Positions 25,795 to 33,905 of a stretch of DNA of 64,000 nucleotides are shown piece after piece. Under the pieces are notes generated by a model. That model had not been told where the DNA came from. It searched no databases and was given only the letters and a program-made list of their open reading frames with translations. How positions within the stretch are numbered: position 1 is the first letter of the stretch; each line of letters starts with the position of its first letter. The stretch is from Aequoribacter sp049615385 (GTDB lineage: Bacteria > Pseudomonadota > Gammaproteobacteria > Pseudomonadales > Halieaceae), in the NCBI RefSeq assembly GCF_049615385.1, contig NZ_JBMZFL010000012.1. The stretch is one strand, 5' to 3'. A program made the position numbers and the translations under genes.

Positions 25795-27093
25795 ATGTTA
25801 AGCTGGGACGAATACCACAAGGAAGATACTCTCGACACAGCCGCTACCGTCAAGGCGGCAGCTGAAGCGACGGCGCGTGAGGCCGCTCTCGCCGCAGAGC
25901 GGCAAAAAGAAGCGGCGGCACAACAGCAGCAAGCAACTGCACCAGCGGCTCCTGCACAGCCCGAAGAGCTACCCGATACTGTCAACGTAGACACTGCTGA
26001 AGTACTCGAGCGCGCAGCCGACGCGGTGGCAGCAATGGATGTAGCGCCAGGTTTAGAAGAGCTCGAGATGGGCGCGGCACGCGTATCGGTCGATGAAAAA
26101 GCGATGATTAACTGTCGTGCGGACCTCAACCAACTCGTACCCTTTAAGTACGATTGGGCGTGGCAAAAATACATCGATGGTTGCGCCAACCATTGGATGC
26201 CCCAAGAAATTAACATGACCGCCGATGTAGCGACCTGGAAGAGCTCAGACGTGCTGAGCGACGACGAGCGCCGCATCGTTATGCGCAGCTTAGGCTACTT
26301 CTCTACGGCAGATTCACTGGTAGCCAACAACCTAGTGCTGGGTATTTATCGGCTCATTACCAACCCTGAATGCCGCCAGTATTTATTGCGCCAAGCGTTT
26401 GAAGAAGCCATCCACACCCACGCGTATCAATATTGCATTGAGTCGCTTGGCATGGACGAAGGCGAAGTATTCAACATGTACCGCGAAGTCCCAAGTGTTG
26501 CTAAAAAAGCCACTTGGAGCTTGTCTCATACTCACAGCCTGAGCGACCCCAACTTCAAAACCGGCACCATCGAAGATGACCAAACCCTACTGCGCAACCT
26601 GATTGGATTTTACGCTGTAACCGAGGGTATTTTCTTCTACTGTGGATTTACACAAATCTTGTCGATGGGCCGCCGCAACAAGATGACAGGTGTTGCCGAG
26701 CAGTTTCAGTACATCCTGCGCGATGAATCGATGCACTTGAACTTTGGTATTGATGTCATCAACCAGATCAAACTGGAAAACCCGCATCTGTGGACCGAAG
26801 ATTTCCAAAAAGAAGTCATTCAAATGTTGCTCGAAGGTACTCAAATCGAAATCGAATATGCTCGCGACACTATGCCACGCGGTGTCTTAGGTATGAATGC
26901 AGCCATGATGGAAGAGTACTTGCAGTTTATTTGCAATCGTCGATTAGCGCAGCTGGGCTTGCCCGAGCAGTTTCCCGGGGTCCAAAACCCCTTCCCATGG
27001 ATGTCTGAAATCATGGATCTGCGTAAAGAAAAGAACTTCTTTGAAACGCGCGTTATCGAATATCAAACAGGCGGCGCCCTGTCTTGGGACTAA
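25795..27093 (+). CDS. nrdB: Ribonucleoside-diphosphate reductase, beta subunit
   Basis: Radical-generating small subunit, 432 residues. All metal ligands are present with E. coli spacing: Asp173, Glu204, His207, Glu267, Glu301 and His304, and the radical Tyr211 (EAIHTHAY). The C-terminal tail QTGGALSWD should dock on NrdA. Residues about 15-65 are an Ala/Gln/Glu-rich extension, helical and of low complexity, absent from the 376-residue E. coli protein but, as I recall, present in Pseudomonas NrdB. AAGGAG precedes the ATG. The 15-bp gap to nrdA indicates an operon. Confidence 0.96.
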   Translation: MLSWDEYHKEDTLDTAATVKAAAEATAREAALAAERQKEAAAQQQQATAPAAPAQPEELPDTVNVDTAEVLERAADAVAAMDVAPGLEELEMGAARVSVDEKAMINCRADLNQLVPFKYDWAWQKYIDGCANHWMPQEINMTADVATWKSSDVLSDDERRIVMRSLGYFSTADSLVANNLVLGIYRLITNPECRQYLLRQAFEEAIHTHAYQYCIESLGMDEGEVFNMYREVPSVAKKATWSLSHTHSLSDPNFKTGTIEDDQTLLRNLIGFYAVTEGIFFYCGFTQILSMGRRNKMTGVAEQFQYILRDESMHLNFGIDVINQIKLENPHLWTEDFQKEVIQMLLEGTQIEIEYARDTMPRGVLGMNAAMMEEYLQFICNRRLAQLGLPEQFPGVQNPFPWMSEIMDLRKEKNFFETRVIEYQTGGALSWD

Positions 27094-27106
27094 AGCTACG
27101 TTAGCC

Positions 27107-27406
27107 TTAAGGTGCTTGCGAGATCGCCTCGTCAAGCGCCTTGAGCAACGGCTCCAAACACGTCAAATCAATCCCCACCCCACACCCCTGACTCATTACC
27201 ATGGGCGCCACAGAACAACGCTCTGGTAGAGGCTCGTTGCCCTCTAGTATCGCTCTAATTTTGGGGATAAACGTAAACTGTAACCATTGCTCAAGACTCC
27301 AGCAATCGGTCGCAAACGGGACCTGGCTCAAATAACCCGAGGAGGGTGGTGGTGAGTGCGACCAAAAACCACGCTGGCGCATTAGACATTCTAAGTCGAG
27401 CAACAA
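27107..27406 (-). CDS. yqcC: YqcC family protein
   Basis: Small protein of the DUF446/YqcC family, function not established. The diagnostic stretch SLEQWLQFTFIPKIRAILEG and the LPERCSVAPM segment align with E. coli YqcC (109 residues). The start is unsure: TTG codons at 27406 and 27403 are the only ones near the expected place, and the frame stays open upstream into the end of dinG, with no ATG. It is probably translated by coupling to dinG, 32 bp upstream. Confidence 0.8.
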   Translation of the reverse strand: MLLDLECLMRQRGFWSHSPPPSSGYLSQVPFATDCWSLEQWLQFTFIPKIRAILEGNEPLPERCSVAPMVMSQGCGVGIDLTCLEPLLKALDEAISQAP

Positions 27407-27438
27407 CTCAGCAATTTTATGCGCTCTGTCGCCACAGC

Positions 27439-29523
27439 TTAATCTGCTATCCGCGCAAATGGTGGCAAAGAGGCGAGCAGCTCACGACCATAATGCTTGG
27501 TCAACAACCGCGTATCTAAAATACTAATCTGACCTTGATCCGATTCTGTTCGCAACAAGCGACCACAAGCCTGCAGGAGCTTAGCTCCAGCATCGGGAAC
27601 AGAAATTTCCCTGAAAGCGTTGCCACCCCCGCGCTCAATCCATTCACTCAAGGCTGCCTCACGTGGATCATCTGGCACCGCAAAAGGGATCTTCGCAATG
27701 ATTACGTGCTCACAATATTCGGCGGGTAAATCTACACCCTCAGCAAAGCTTGCGAGCCCGAACAGAATACTGCGATCACCGACGTCAATTTTTGCTTTAT
27801 GGGCCTCTAACAAGGCCTTCTTGGACTGAGAATCTTGCATCAATATCGTGCCCTGAAGATCCGACTTCAACGCCTCGTATACCTCTCGCATCTGACGCCG
27901 AGACGCAAATAAGACCAAGGTACCTCTGGCTAGGTCCAACACAGTTGGCAAATACTCAACTATCGCGTCGGTGTGGGCTTGAGCCTGGTTGGCTTCTGGC
28001 AAATGCGCGGGAATATGTAAGCGGCCACGCTGATAATCGAACGGACTTGCCACGGCAGTGTATACGGCATCTTCGGGAGTACCGGCATGTAGCCGAAAAC
28101 GATCAAATTTACCCAAAGCTGTAATTGACGCAGAGGTAATTAATACACCAGCAGCACGATCCCACAAGTTGTCTTGCAAAAAGGCCGTCGCCAATGTCGG
28201 ACTTGAATGACAGCTGATCGCCAATTGATTGCCTGAATCGTTATAACGAAGCCAGCGTGCAGGCGGCGGCTCGCCATCGGTACTGTGCGCGAAATCGGAC
28301 CACAAGGCTTGAGTCAGCGTTAAACGCCCGGTCAGACTCTGACAAGCGCTCAGCAAAGCGTCGACTGCCTCGGTGTCACCGCCCTCCTCGTCCAGCAGGT
28401 CTTCACATTCAATGACCAAACGCTCGGCCACACCCAGTACCTTGGCACCTAATTGGGCACAAGACAGTGATGCAGCACGTAAATCCTCAGGCACCTTACC
28501 ATGCTCAAACCGCAATTCTTGGCTGTTGCCGTCGAAAGAGTCCGGCCGCAGACTGACGGACTCTGCCTCCAGAGTCTCGACCGCCGACATCAAATCGTGA
28601 AAATACTTTGCAATCTTCTCAATGAGATCATCCAGCTTGTATTCCACATAGACCGACTGTGCCTTTTCCAGCCATGAGACCGTGTCGATAATCCACTGCT
28701 TGGTACTGTGTATCTGACAAAAAGCAGTGCTATGGTTTTTGGCTTTTTCGGCTAGGTGGTGCCCCTCGTCAAAGACATACAAAGTGTCCTCCGGAGCCGG
28801 CAACACAACGCCACCCCCAATCGACAAGTCGGACAACACCAAATCATGATTGGTTACGATCACATCGGCGTCAGCCAACTGGTCGCGCGCCTTAAAAAAG
28901 CTGCATTGCGATATATAAGCGCATCGACGCCCCGTGCACTGAGCGTGATCACTGGTAATGGGAAACCAAACTCGATCCTCAATCGTGTCGGGCCAGTTGT
29001 CGCGGTCCCCATCCCAGTCCCCCCGCGCCAAGGACGCCATGCAGGCTTCGTAAACTCCCATATCACCATCGGTATTCCAATCATACTCATCGGGATATAA
29101 AGGAATAGTTTGACCAGCGGAGCGGTTATTCAAGGCTTGATCTAAGCGCGATAAGCAAACATAACGACGACGCCCCTTTGCCAAAGCGACGCTGAACTCT
29201 AAACCGGAAAGTTTGGCAATGTCGGGTAAATCTTGGTAAATCAATTGCTCTTGCAACGCGACAGTAGCGGTAGAAATGACTAGCCGTTTATCTCTTGCCT
29301 GAGCGACAGGCACAGCGGCAATGGTATAAGCGATTGTCTTTCCTGTACCGGTACCCGCCTCGATAACCGCAATAGGCGGACGCGAAGAGAAGCCATCTCG
29401 GGCCAACGCTTTCGATACCTCGGCAATCATTTGCCGTTGCCCCCAGCGTGGCTGCAGGTTTCTCTCTTGTACCAGCTGGTTATAAGCCGACCGAATTTTA
29501 TCTTTTACCGCATCGGTTAGCAT
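27439..29523 (-). CDS. dinG: ATP-dependent helicase DinG
   Basis: XPD-like 5'-3' DNA helicase with an iron-sulfur cluster, which unwinds R-loops and helps resolve replication-transcription conflicts. In 694 residues: Walker A EAGTGTGKT (55-63), cluster Cys113, Cys186, Cys191 and Cys197 with the same spacing among the last three as E. coli DinG, and a DEGH box (242-245) in place of DEAH. Helicase motifs V/VI are near the C-terminus (QACGRLLRTESDQG). It abuts the acyltransferase gene upstream with no gap. In E. coli dinG is LexA-regulated; here it appears to be a distal operon gene. Confidence 0.93.
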   Translation of the reverse strand: MLTDAVKDKIRSAYNQLVQERNLQPRWGQRQMIAEVSKALARDGFSSRPPIAVIEAGTGTGKTIAYTIAAVPVAQARDKRLVISTATVALQEQLIYQDLPDIAKLSGLEFSVALAKGRRRYVCLSRLDQALNNRSAGQTIPLYPDEYDWNTDGDMGVYEACMASLARGDWDGDRDNWPDTIEDRVWFPITSDHAQCTGRRCAYISQCSFFKARDQLADADVIVTNHDLVLSDLSIGGGVVLPAPEDTLYVFDEGHHLAEKAKNHSTAFCQIHSTKQWIIDTVSWLEKAQSVYVEYKLDDLIEKIAKYFHDLMSAVETLEAESVSLRPDSFDGNSQELRFEHGKVPEDLRAASLSCAQLGAKVLGVAERLVIECEDLLDEEGGDTEAVDALLSACQSLTGRLTLTQALWSDFAHSTDGEPPPARWLRYNDSGNQLAISCHSSPTLATAFLQDNLWDRAAGVLITSASITALGKFDRFRLHAGTPEDAVYTAVASPFDYQRGRLHIPAHLPEANQAQAHTDAIVEYLPTVLDLARGTLVLFASRRQMREVYEALKSDLQGTILMQDSQSKKALLEAHKAKIDVGDRSILFGLASFAEGVDLPAEYCEHVIIAKIPFAVPDDPREAALSEWIERGGGNAFREISVPDAGAKLLQACGRLLRTESDQGQISILDTRLLTKHYGRELLASLPPFARIAD

Positions 29524-30660
29524 TCACGCACCCATCTTTATCGCTTGCTCGACAGAATTTGCGTACATCGCCAACATAAAAGGTTGCTCGTCGGGACTCA
29601 ATACGTCGACACGGGCATTAAATTGCGCCTTAGAGATCGAACCTTTAGAGACTCGTAATCCCTGTGGCAGTTCCTCACCTGGATTGAGTCGCTGCCAAGC
29701 CCAAATATTACTCGGGTGCAGTTGGTAGTGTTGTAATATCTGACGGTCGATCTCATTCACCACCTGCTCTACAGACTCGTAGTCTGCACCTATCATCGAA
29801 CCGAAGCGAATGCTAACCATTCCCTTACTACCCGAGATGCCGACCGCAATCGACTTTGCATCTTCGTGTTCCGCCTTGCTGTAGCTGCCATCTCGAGCAA
29901 GCGTAGCTAACTCGTGTGCCTTCATCGCGTCGCAGGGATCGAGCTCGTAGGAAATAGATACGGGTACAATGCGCAACTTTGCAAGCGCCTCGCCAAAATC
30001 GAGCGTTTTATCCCGGCCTAGCAATAACATTTTAATGACCGCAGGCTCAGTTGAATCACGGCCGTTTTTAGCACGCCCCTCTCGCTGAGCGATCCATACG
30101 GGGCTTTTATCGTCACTAATTGACGCACCTATGTACTCAGACAATAACTTACTCGCTGCCAATAGCTGTCTTGGACCCTGCAGTGCACGCTTTACGATAA
30201 AACTTTTATTGACACGCATTAGATCGGCAATCCAGGGCTTTGACAGCAAATTATCACCGATCGCAATACGACAAGTGTCACGACCACGCGTGTGTAGCGC
30301 ATAGTTAGTAAACGCGGGATCAAGCGCGATGTCACGATGGTTACTGACAAATAAATACGGCCCATCTGGTAATTCGTCGAGACCAGAAACCTCAAAACCG
30401 GCCGTGGTCGTGTTGATCATTTGCTCCATGTAAGATCGCACCAAAGACTGAAATGAGGCGACATCATGCACACCTCGCAACTGACGCCCCAACCCCCAGC
30501 GCACCACGGGGCGAAGCAAAGGTGTCAGCCAGAGGGTCTTACCGCCCAAACGCAGGTTAATGATGCTGTCTAATAGCTCAGTATCCGACTTCAAGCGATT
30601 GATCACGGCACCGACCTCGTGATCATCATAGGGTCTGATTTCAGCAAAACGATCGCTCAC
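29524..30660 (-). CDS. Glycerolipid acyltransferase family protein
   Basis: PlsC/PlsB-like acyltransferase of 378 residues, probably acting on lysophospholipid or glycerol-phosphate at the inner membrane. The start is GTG 30660, with AGGAG 5 bp upstream; a longer frame to 30708 lacks this. The catalytic block is NHRDIALDPAF (about 106-116), later FIVKRALQG and WIAQREGRAKNG, corresponding to acyltransferase motifs II and III. The His and the presumed Asp are separated by five residues rather than the usual four. No clear membrane helix is seen. It is co-transcribed with dinG. Confidence 0.8.
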   Translation of the reverse strand: MSDRFAEIRPYDDHEVGAVINRLKSDTELLDSIINLRLGGKTLWLTPLLRPVVRWGLGRQLRGVHDVASFQSLVRSYMEQMINTTTAGFEVSGLDELPDGPYLFVSNHRDIALDPAFTNYALHTRGRDTCRIAIGDNLLSKPWIADLMRVNKSFIVKRALQGPRQLLAASKLLSEYIGASISDDKSPVWIAQREGRAKNGRDSTEPAVIKMLLLGRDKTLDFGEALAKLRIVPVSISYELDPCDAMKAHELATLARDGSYSKAEHEDAKSIAVGISGSKGMVSIRFGSMIGADYESVEQVVNEIDRQILQHYQLHPSNIWAWQRLNPGEELPQGLRVSKGSISKAQFNARVDVLSPDEQPFMLAMYANSVEQAIKMGA

Positions 30661-30731
30661 ACACTCTCCTATTGTGTCTCGGCATAGCCACCTTAGCGTG
30701 ACAAGCACACTCGATCAGCATTCACAGTAAT

Positions 30732-30749
30732 CAAAGCGCATCAGCTTTG
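30732..30749. repeat. Small inverted repeat between divergent genes
   Basis: CAAAGC (30732-30737) and GCTTTG (30744-30749) flank GCATCA, with TGATTGCGATCA, another dyad, immediately to the right (30752-30763). They lie between the acyltransferase start and the small membrane protein gene and could be operators. No family is assigned. Confidence 0.3.
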
Positions 30750-30847
30750 CGTGATTGCGATCAACAGTGCGCAACTTAGTACTCGCTTGCAGGCTGTTTT
30801 CTGCTAAACTCCGCACCCGATAGTGTTCAAATTCGGGGGATACCACC

Positions 30848-31069
30848 ATGGCTGCAGGATCAGCGACTTTGTTTGTTTTTGGCTTAGCACTTCTTTTAGC
30901 AAGCTGGGTAATGCTACTTATAACCAGCTGGAAAGAAGATTACGCGTGGGGCTTATTCACAGTACTACTGCCACCCGTTTCTTACCTATTCGCTTTGTTT
31001 CAACTCGACAAAGCCGGCCAAGCTATTTTACTCGCTATTGCAGGTTGGGTTCTTATTTTTCTTGCATAA
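30848..31069 (+). CDS. Small hydrophobic membrane protein
   Basis: A 73-residue protein made almost entirely of three hydrophobic segments, about 6-26, 34-51 and 56-72, with one short charged loop (SWKEDYAWG). The ATG at 30848 follows GGGGGAT with good spacing, which supports it as a real gene; an overlapping longer frame from 30823 lacks such support. I do not recognise the family. It stands alone between the divergent acyltransferase gene and a small secreted protein. Confidence 0.65.
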   Translation: MAAGSATLFVFGLALLLASWVMLLITSWKEDYAWGLFTVLLPPVSYLFALFQLDKAGQAILLAIAGWVLIFLA

Positions 31070-31079
31070 GGTCAACAAA

Positions 31080-31127
31080 AGGCGGGGGAACGTAACAACT
31101 TTGTTACCAGGCCGCCTGACTTGTTAC
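31080..31127. promoter_or_regulatory. GTAACAA palindrome array
   Basis: GTAACAACTTTGTTAC (31092-31107) is a perfect 16-bp palindrome with 7-bp arms. A third half-site TTGTTAC sits at 31121-31127, 20 bp after the previous half-site. An outer repeat, AGGCGG (31080-31085) with CCGCCT (31112-31117), encloses the palindrome, so the region could also form a long hairpin. It begins about 110 bp before the small secreted protein gene. Confidence 0.5.
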
Positions 31128-31193
31128 TAATTTTCTCAAAAAGCGGTATCATTCACCCACAGTCCACATCTGCCGCTTTATTGAGGAAACATT

Positions 31194-31454
31194 ATGAAAG
31201 TGATCAAAATGGCTTTAGCCACCGCTTTACTTGCCAGCACAACAAGTGCCATGGCAGCGAAACCCACATCAATTCGCTTTATCGCCGAAATTGAAAACAA
31301 TGAAAAACTGAGTAAACGGTACGAAGTACAATGCTCAGACAAGCGCGTTGTTGAAATGACACAAACTACCAACAACGAATTCTGCAGTTTAGTGGGCGAC
31401 GAGAACTATTGCAGCAAACGCAAAATGAAAGTCGCCAAAAAAGCCTGCAAATAA
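31194..31454 (+). CDS. Small secreted cysteine-containing protein
   Basis: An 86-residue protein with a clear Sec signal peptide (residues 1-21, ending AMA). The mature part is about 65 residues with four Cys (47, 64, 73, 85), enough for two disulfides, and a Lys-rich tail (SKRKMKVAKKACK). GAGGAAAC gives a convincing ribosome-binding site. No family is recognised. The pattern fits a periplasmic or extracellular binding protein, but that is a guess. A palindrome array upstream suggests regulated expression. Confidence 0.7.
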   Translation: MKVIKMALATALLASTTSAMAAKPTSIRFIAEIENNEKLSKRYEVQCSDKRVVEMTQTTNNEFCSLVGDENYCSKRKMKVAKKACK

Positions 31455-31467
31455 GATTCTGCGCTTG

Positions 31468-31488
31468 CCGAGACACTAAACAGTCTCG
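31468..31488. terminator. Possible terminator between convergent genes
   Basis: CCGAGAC (31468-31474) and GTCTCGG (31482-31488) form a 7-bp stem that can extend through GCTT/AAGC after a G-T pair. It covers the stop codon of the phosphatase-like gene and lies just after the secreted-protein gene. Neither side has a good T run. Confidence 0.35.
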
Positions 31489-32252
31489 GTAAGCCGCTCG
31501 CTCAACAACTGTCGCTCTACCTCTCCCACACCAAACGCATCGAGCAAGTAACCATCAATACTGCCAGAGTGTTCCAGCATAGCGTCAAGGGCGGCCTGCA
31601 AATACTCTCGTCGCGTGGCCACAATAGGCTCTAGCACCTCGTCTTGGACACCGTCGAAACCATATTTGTCACGCAAGGCCGGGATTTGCTGGTGCGGCAG
31701 AAAATAACGCTGCGTCAGCAGGTAATCCTGCATCACAACATCCAGCTCGACACCCAACGCCAACAAGATAAGAGCAGCGGCAAAGCCTGTGCGATCTTTT
31801 CCTGCAGCGCAATGCACCAAAATAATCGCATCAGGATCAGCCAGCAGGCCCTCAAATACGCGCTCAAACGACGATTGATGGGACAGCGCAAGCTCTCGAT
31901 TGATATCGCACATGAACTTATGAATCTCGGCAGGTAGCGACCCAGTGCGGGTTACAACCTCCAAACTACCTGTGTGATTCCCGGGCGTAATGTCCAAGTG
32001 AATAACGTGATCAACTGTCGCTAACACCGACGGATGGTTGGGCTTGTACTCTTGCTCGAAGCTCCGTCTAAAATCGTACAAGTGGCTAATTCCAAGATCG
32101 GCTACGACCGTCAGATCAGCGAGACTGAGGTCCGCCAAATGGCCGGCGCGAAACAAGCGCCCATATTTAACGCGACGACCCGTCCGAGCAACTGGGTACC
32201 CTCCAAAGTCCCGAAAATTTGGAGCGCCATCCAGGGGAATGTGCCTACTCAT
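31476..32252 (-). CDS. Tyrosine-protein phosphatase-like protein
   Basis: Atypical dual-specificity/tyrosine phosphatase (Y_phosphatase3 type). The P-loop VHCAAGKDRTG (CX5R, Cys about 148) and the N-terminal signature GAPNFRDFGGY with RLFRAGHL are complete, so activity is likely. The substrate could be phosphotyrosine or a phosphoinositide-like lipid. I start at ATG 32252 (258 residues), just before the conserved domain. The frame runs to 32369 but the extra 39 residues resemble nothing. It stands alone between the secreted-protein gene and rpsT. Confidence 0.85.
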   Translation of the reverse strand: MSRHIPLDGAPNFRDFGGYPVARTGRRVKYGRLFRAGHLADLSLADLTVVADLGISHLYDFRRSFEQEYKPNHPSVLATVDHVIHLDITPGNHTGSLEVVTRTGSLPAEIHKFMCDINRELALSHQSSFERVFEGLLADPDAIILVHCAAGKDRTGFAAALILLALGVELDVVMQDYLLTQRYFLPHQQIPALRDKYGFDGVQDEVLEPIVATRREYLQAALDAMLEHSGSIDGYLLDAFGVGEVERQLLSERLTETV

Positions 32253-32372
32253 ATTAGCTTTGTATCCGGTTAAAAATGCCCGAGCATAATAGCACAACGG
32301 ACCCCAAGCGAGTGCCACCGGTCGATCCTCTACTTTTTTTAAGGAGTTTAGACCAAAATCCCCAGACAACAG

Positions 32373-32401
32373 TTGACACTGAGGCGCAAAGTGACAATAA
32401 T
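32373..32401 (+). promoter_or_regulatory. rpsT promoter
   Basis: A perfect -35 TTGACA (32373-32378), a 17-bp spacer and -10 AATAAT (32396-32401, 5/6) face rpsT, leaving a leader of about 29 nt. Confidence 0.75.
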
Positions 32402-32436
32402 CCGCGCTCTTAAAATTTTGTATAGGTTGGTAAATC

Positions 32437-32703
32437 GTGGCGAACTCCCCACAAGCTAAAAAACGTGCCCGTCAGGCTGAAAAACGTCGCAATCACAACG
32501 CAAGTTTGCGTTCGCTGGGTCGTACTGTCATCAAGAAAGTCATTAAGGCAATTGATAGCGGCGACCAAACATCTGCTCAAGAAGCTTTCGGGGCAGCGGT
32601 ACCTGTCATTGACCGATTGGCGGACAAGGGCATTATCCACAAGAACAAAGCAGCACGTCACAAGAGCCGTTTAAGCGCAAAAATTAAGGCGCTTGGTGCG
32701 TAA
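32437..32703 (+). CDS. rpsT: 30S ribosomal protein bS20
   Basis: Primary 16S rRNA-binding protein, 88 residues, with the typical MANSPQAKKRARQAEKRR start and a Lys/Arg-rich helical bundle. The start codon is GTG. E. coli rpsT uses TTG, and a weak start is part of its autoregulation, so the same may hold here. It has its own strong promoter and a bidirectional terminator shared with the convergent proB. Confidence 0.97.
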   Translation: MANSPQAKKRARQAEKRRNHNASLRSLGRTVIKKVIKAIDSGDQTSAQEAFGAAVPVIDRLADKGIIHKNKAARHKSRLSAKIKALGA

Positions 32704-32720
32704 TAGTTTTTTGGTATTGA

Positions 32721-32747
32721 AAAAAACCGGCTAATCGCCGGTTTTTT
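32721..32747. terminator. Bidirectional terminator between rpsT and proB
   Basis: A6 (32721-32726), CCGG, loop CTAATCG, CCGG and T7 (32742-32748) form a classic two-way intrinsic terminator serving the convergent rpsT and proB genes. Confidence 0.85.
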
Positions 32748-32771
32748 TATCTTTGAAAGCCACCCAGAAAT

Positions 32772-33905
32772 TTAGAGCAAGACCAGGTTATCTCGGTGAA
32801 TCAGCTCGGGGTCGACAGCGTACCCGAGCAGCTCTGGCAAACGGCTAGAGCTTACGCCTTTTACAAGCGACAGCTCCTGAGAATCTAAGTTGACCAAACC
32901 GCGAGCAATACGCTCTCCTAATGGCCCAACGCACAGCACCGTATCTCCTCGCCGAAAGCTACCAGAAACGGCAACCACACCAACAGGCAGAAGACTCCTT
33001 CCCTGATCTTGGATCACTCGAACTGCGCCGGCATCAATGGTCACAACACCCGAATCTCTTTGAACACCGGCCAACCACTGCTTGCGAGCCGCGACAGATG
33101 GCTTATTTGCTCGCAGCCAAGTTCCGACTAACTTGCCACTTGCCACCTCGGCAATCACTTCCGGACGCCGCCCATTGGCAATAATCGTTTGCGTTGCGGA
33201 TCTCGCCGCCAATCGCGCTGCTCGCAACTTCGTTTGCATACCGCCTTGACCTAAGCGACCGCTACCGCCCGCCATCGAATCAAGCTCTGGCGCATCGACA
33301 TCGCAAACTGAAATTAAAGTGGCGGTGTCATCTTTGCGTGGATCCGCGGTGAAAAACCCTTCCTGATCGGTTAACAAGAGAACGGCATCGGCGTCGATTA
33401 AGTTAGCCACCAAGGCCGCCAAGGTATCATTGTCACCAAACCGAAATTCGTCGGTTGCCACCGTATCATTCTCGTTAATAATCGGAACAACCTTGAGCTC
33501 AAGCAGCCGGTTCAGGGTGTTACGTGCGTTCAAATAGCGATCGCGATTCAACACATCGTCGTGGCTTAACAAGATCTGAGCGGTCGTTCGACCAGAGCGA
33601 GCAAATGCAACTTCATAGGCCTTAACCAAGTGTGTTTGACCTACCGCGGCAGCAGCCTGAAGATCGTGCAATTTCTTAGGTCGCTCTGCCCACGACAAGT
33701 ACGCAAGCCCGGCGGCAACTGCGCCACTTGACACAATAACGACTTGTTTACCCTGATCCAGCAAGCGTTCACACATTGACACAATGCGGGCTACAATTTC
33801 AGGCTTCAAGCCCTCTCCGTCATCAGTCAACAGAGCCGAACCCAACTTAATCACCCAGCGATTCGCGTTCGCAATATCGCTGCGATCTGCACTCACCTCT
33901 GCCAT
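32772..33905 (-). CDS. proB: Glutamate 5-kinase
   Basis: First, feedback-controlled step of proline synthesis. The 377 residues have the amino-acid kinase domain (VIKLGSALLTDDG near 18-30, VSSGAVAAGL about 59-68, NENDTVATDEFRFGDNDTLAA about 140-160) and a C-terminal PUA domain (about 280-370), as in the long proteobacterial form. The start abuts the obgE stop with 1 bp shared. It is last in the rplU-rpmA-obgE-proB series. Confidence 0.96.
   Translation of the reverse strand: MAEVSADRSDIANANRWVIKLGSALLTDDGEGLKPEIVARIVSMCERLLDQGKQVVIVSSGAVAAGLAYLSWAERPKKLHDLQAAAAVGQTHLVKAYEVAFARSGRTTAQILLSHDDVLNRDRYLNARNTLNRLLELKVVPIINENDTVATDEFRFGDNDTLAALVANLIDADAVLLLTDQEGFFTADPRKDDTATLISVCDVDAPELDSMAGGSGRLGQGGMQTKLRAARLAARSATQTIIANGRRPEVIAEVASGKLVGTWLRANKPSVAARKQWLAGVQRDSGVVTIDAGAVRVIQDQGRSLLPVGVVAVSGSFRRGDTVLCVGPLGERIARGLVNLDSQELSLVKGVSSSRLPELLGYAVDPELIHRDNLVLL

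Noticed and set aside
25629..26276. 215-residue minus-strand frame rich in Ser/Ala
   Set aside because: It is the antisense shadow of the Ala/Gln-rich start of nrdB and the end of nrdA, with no ribosome-binding site and no domain.
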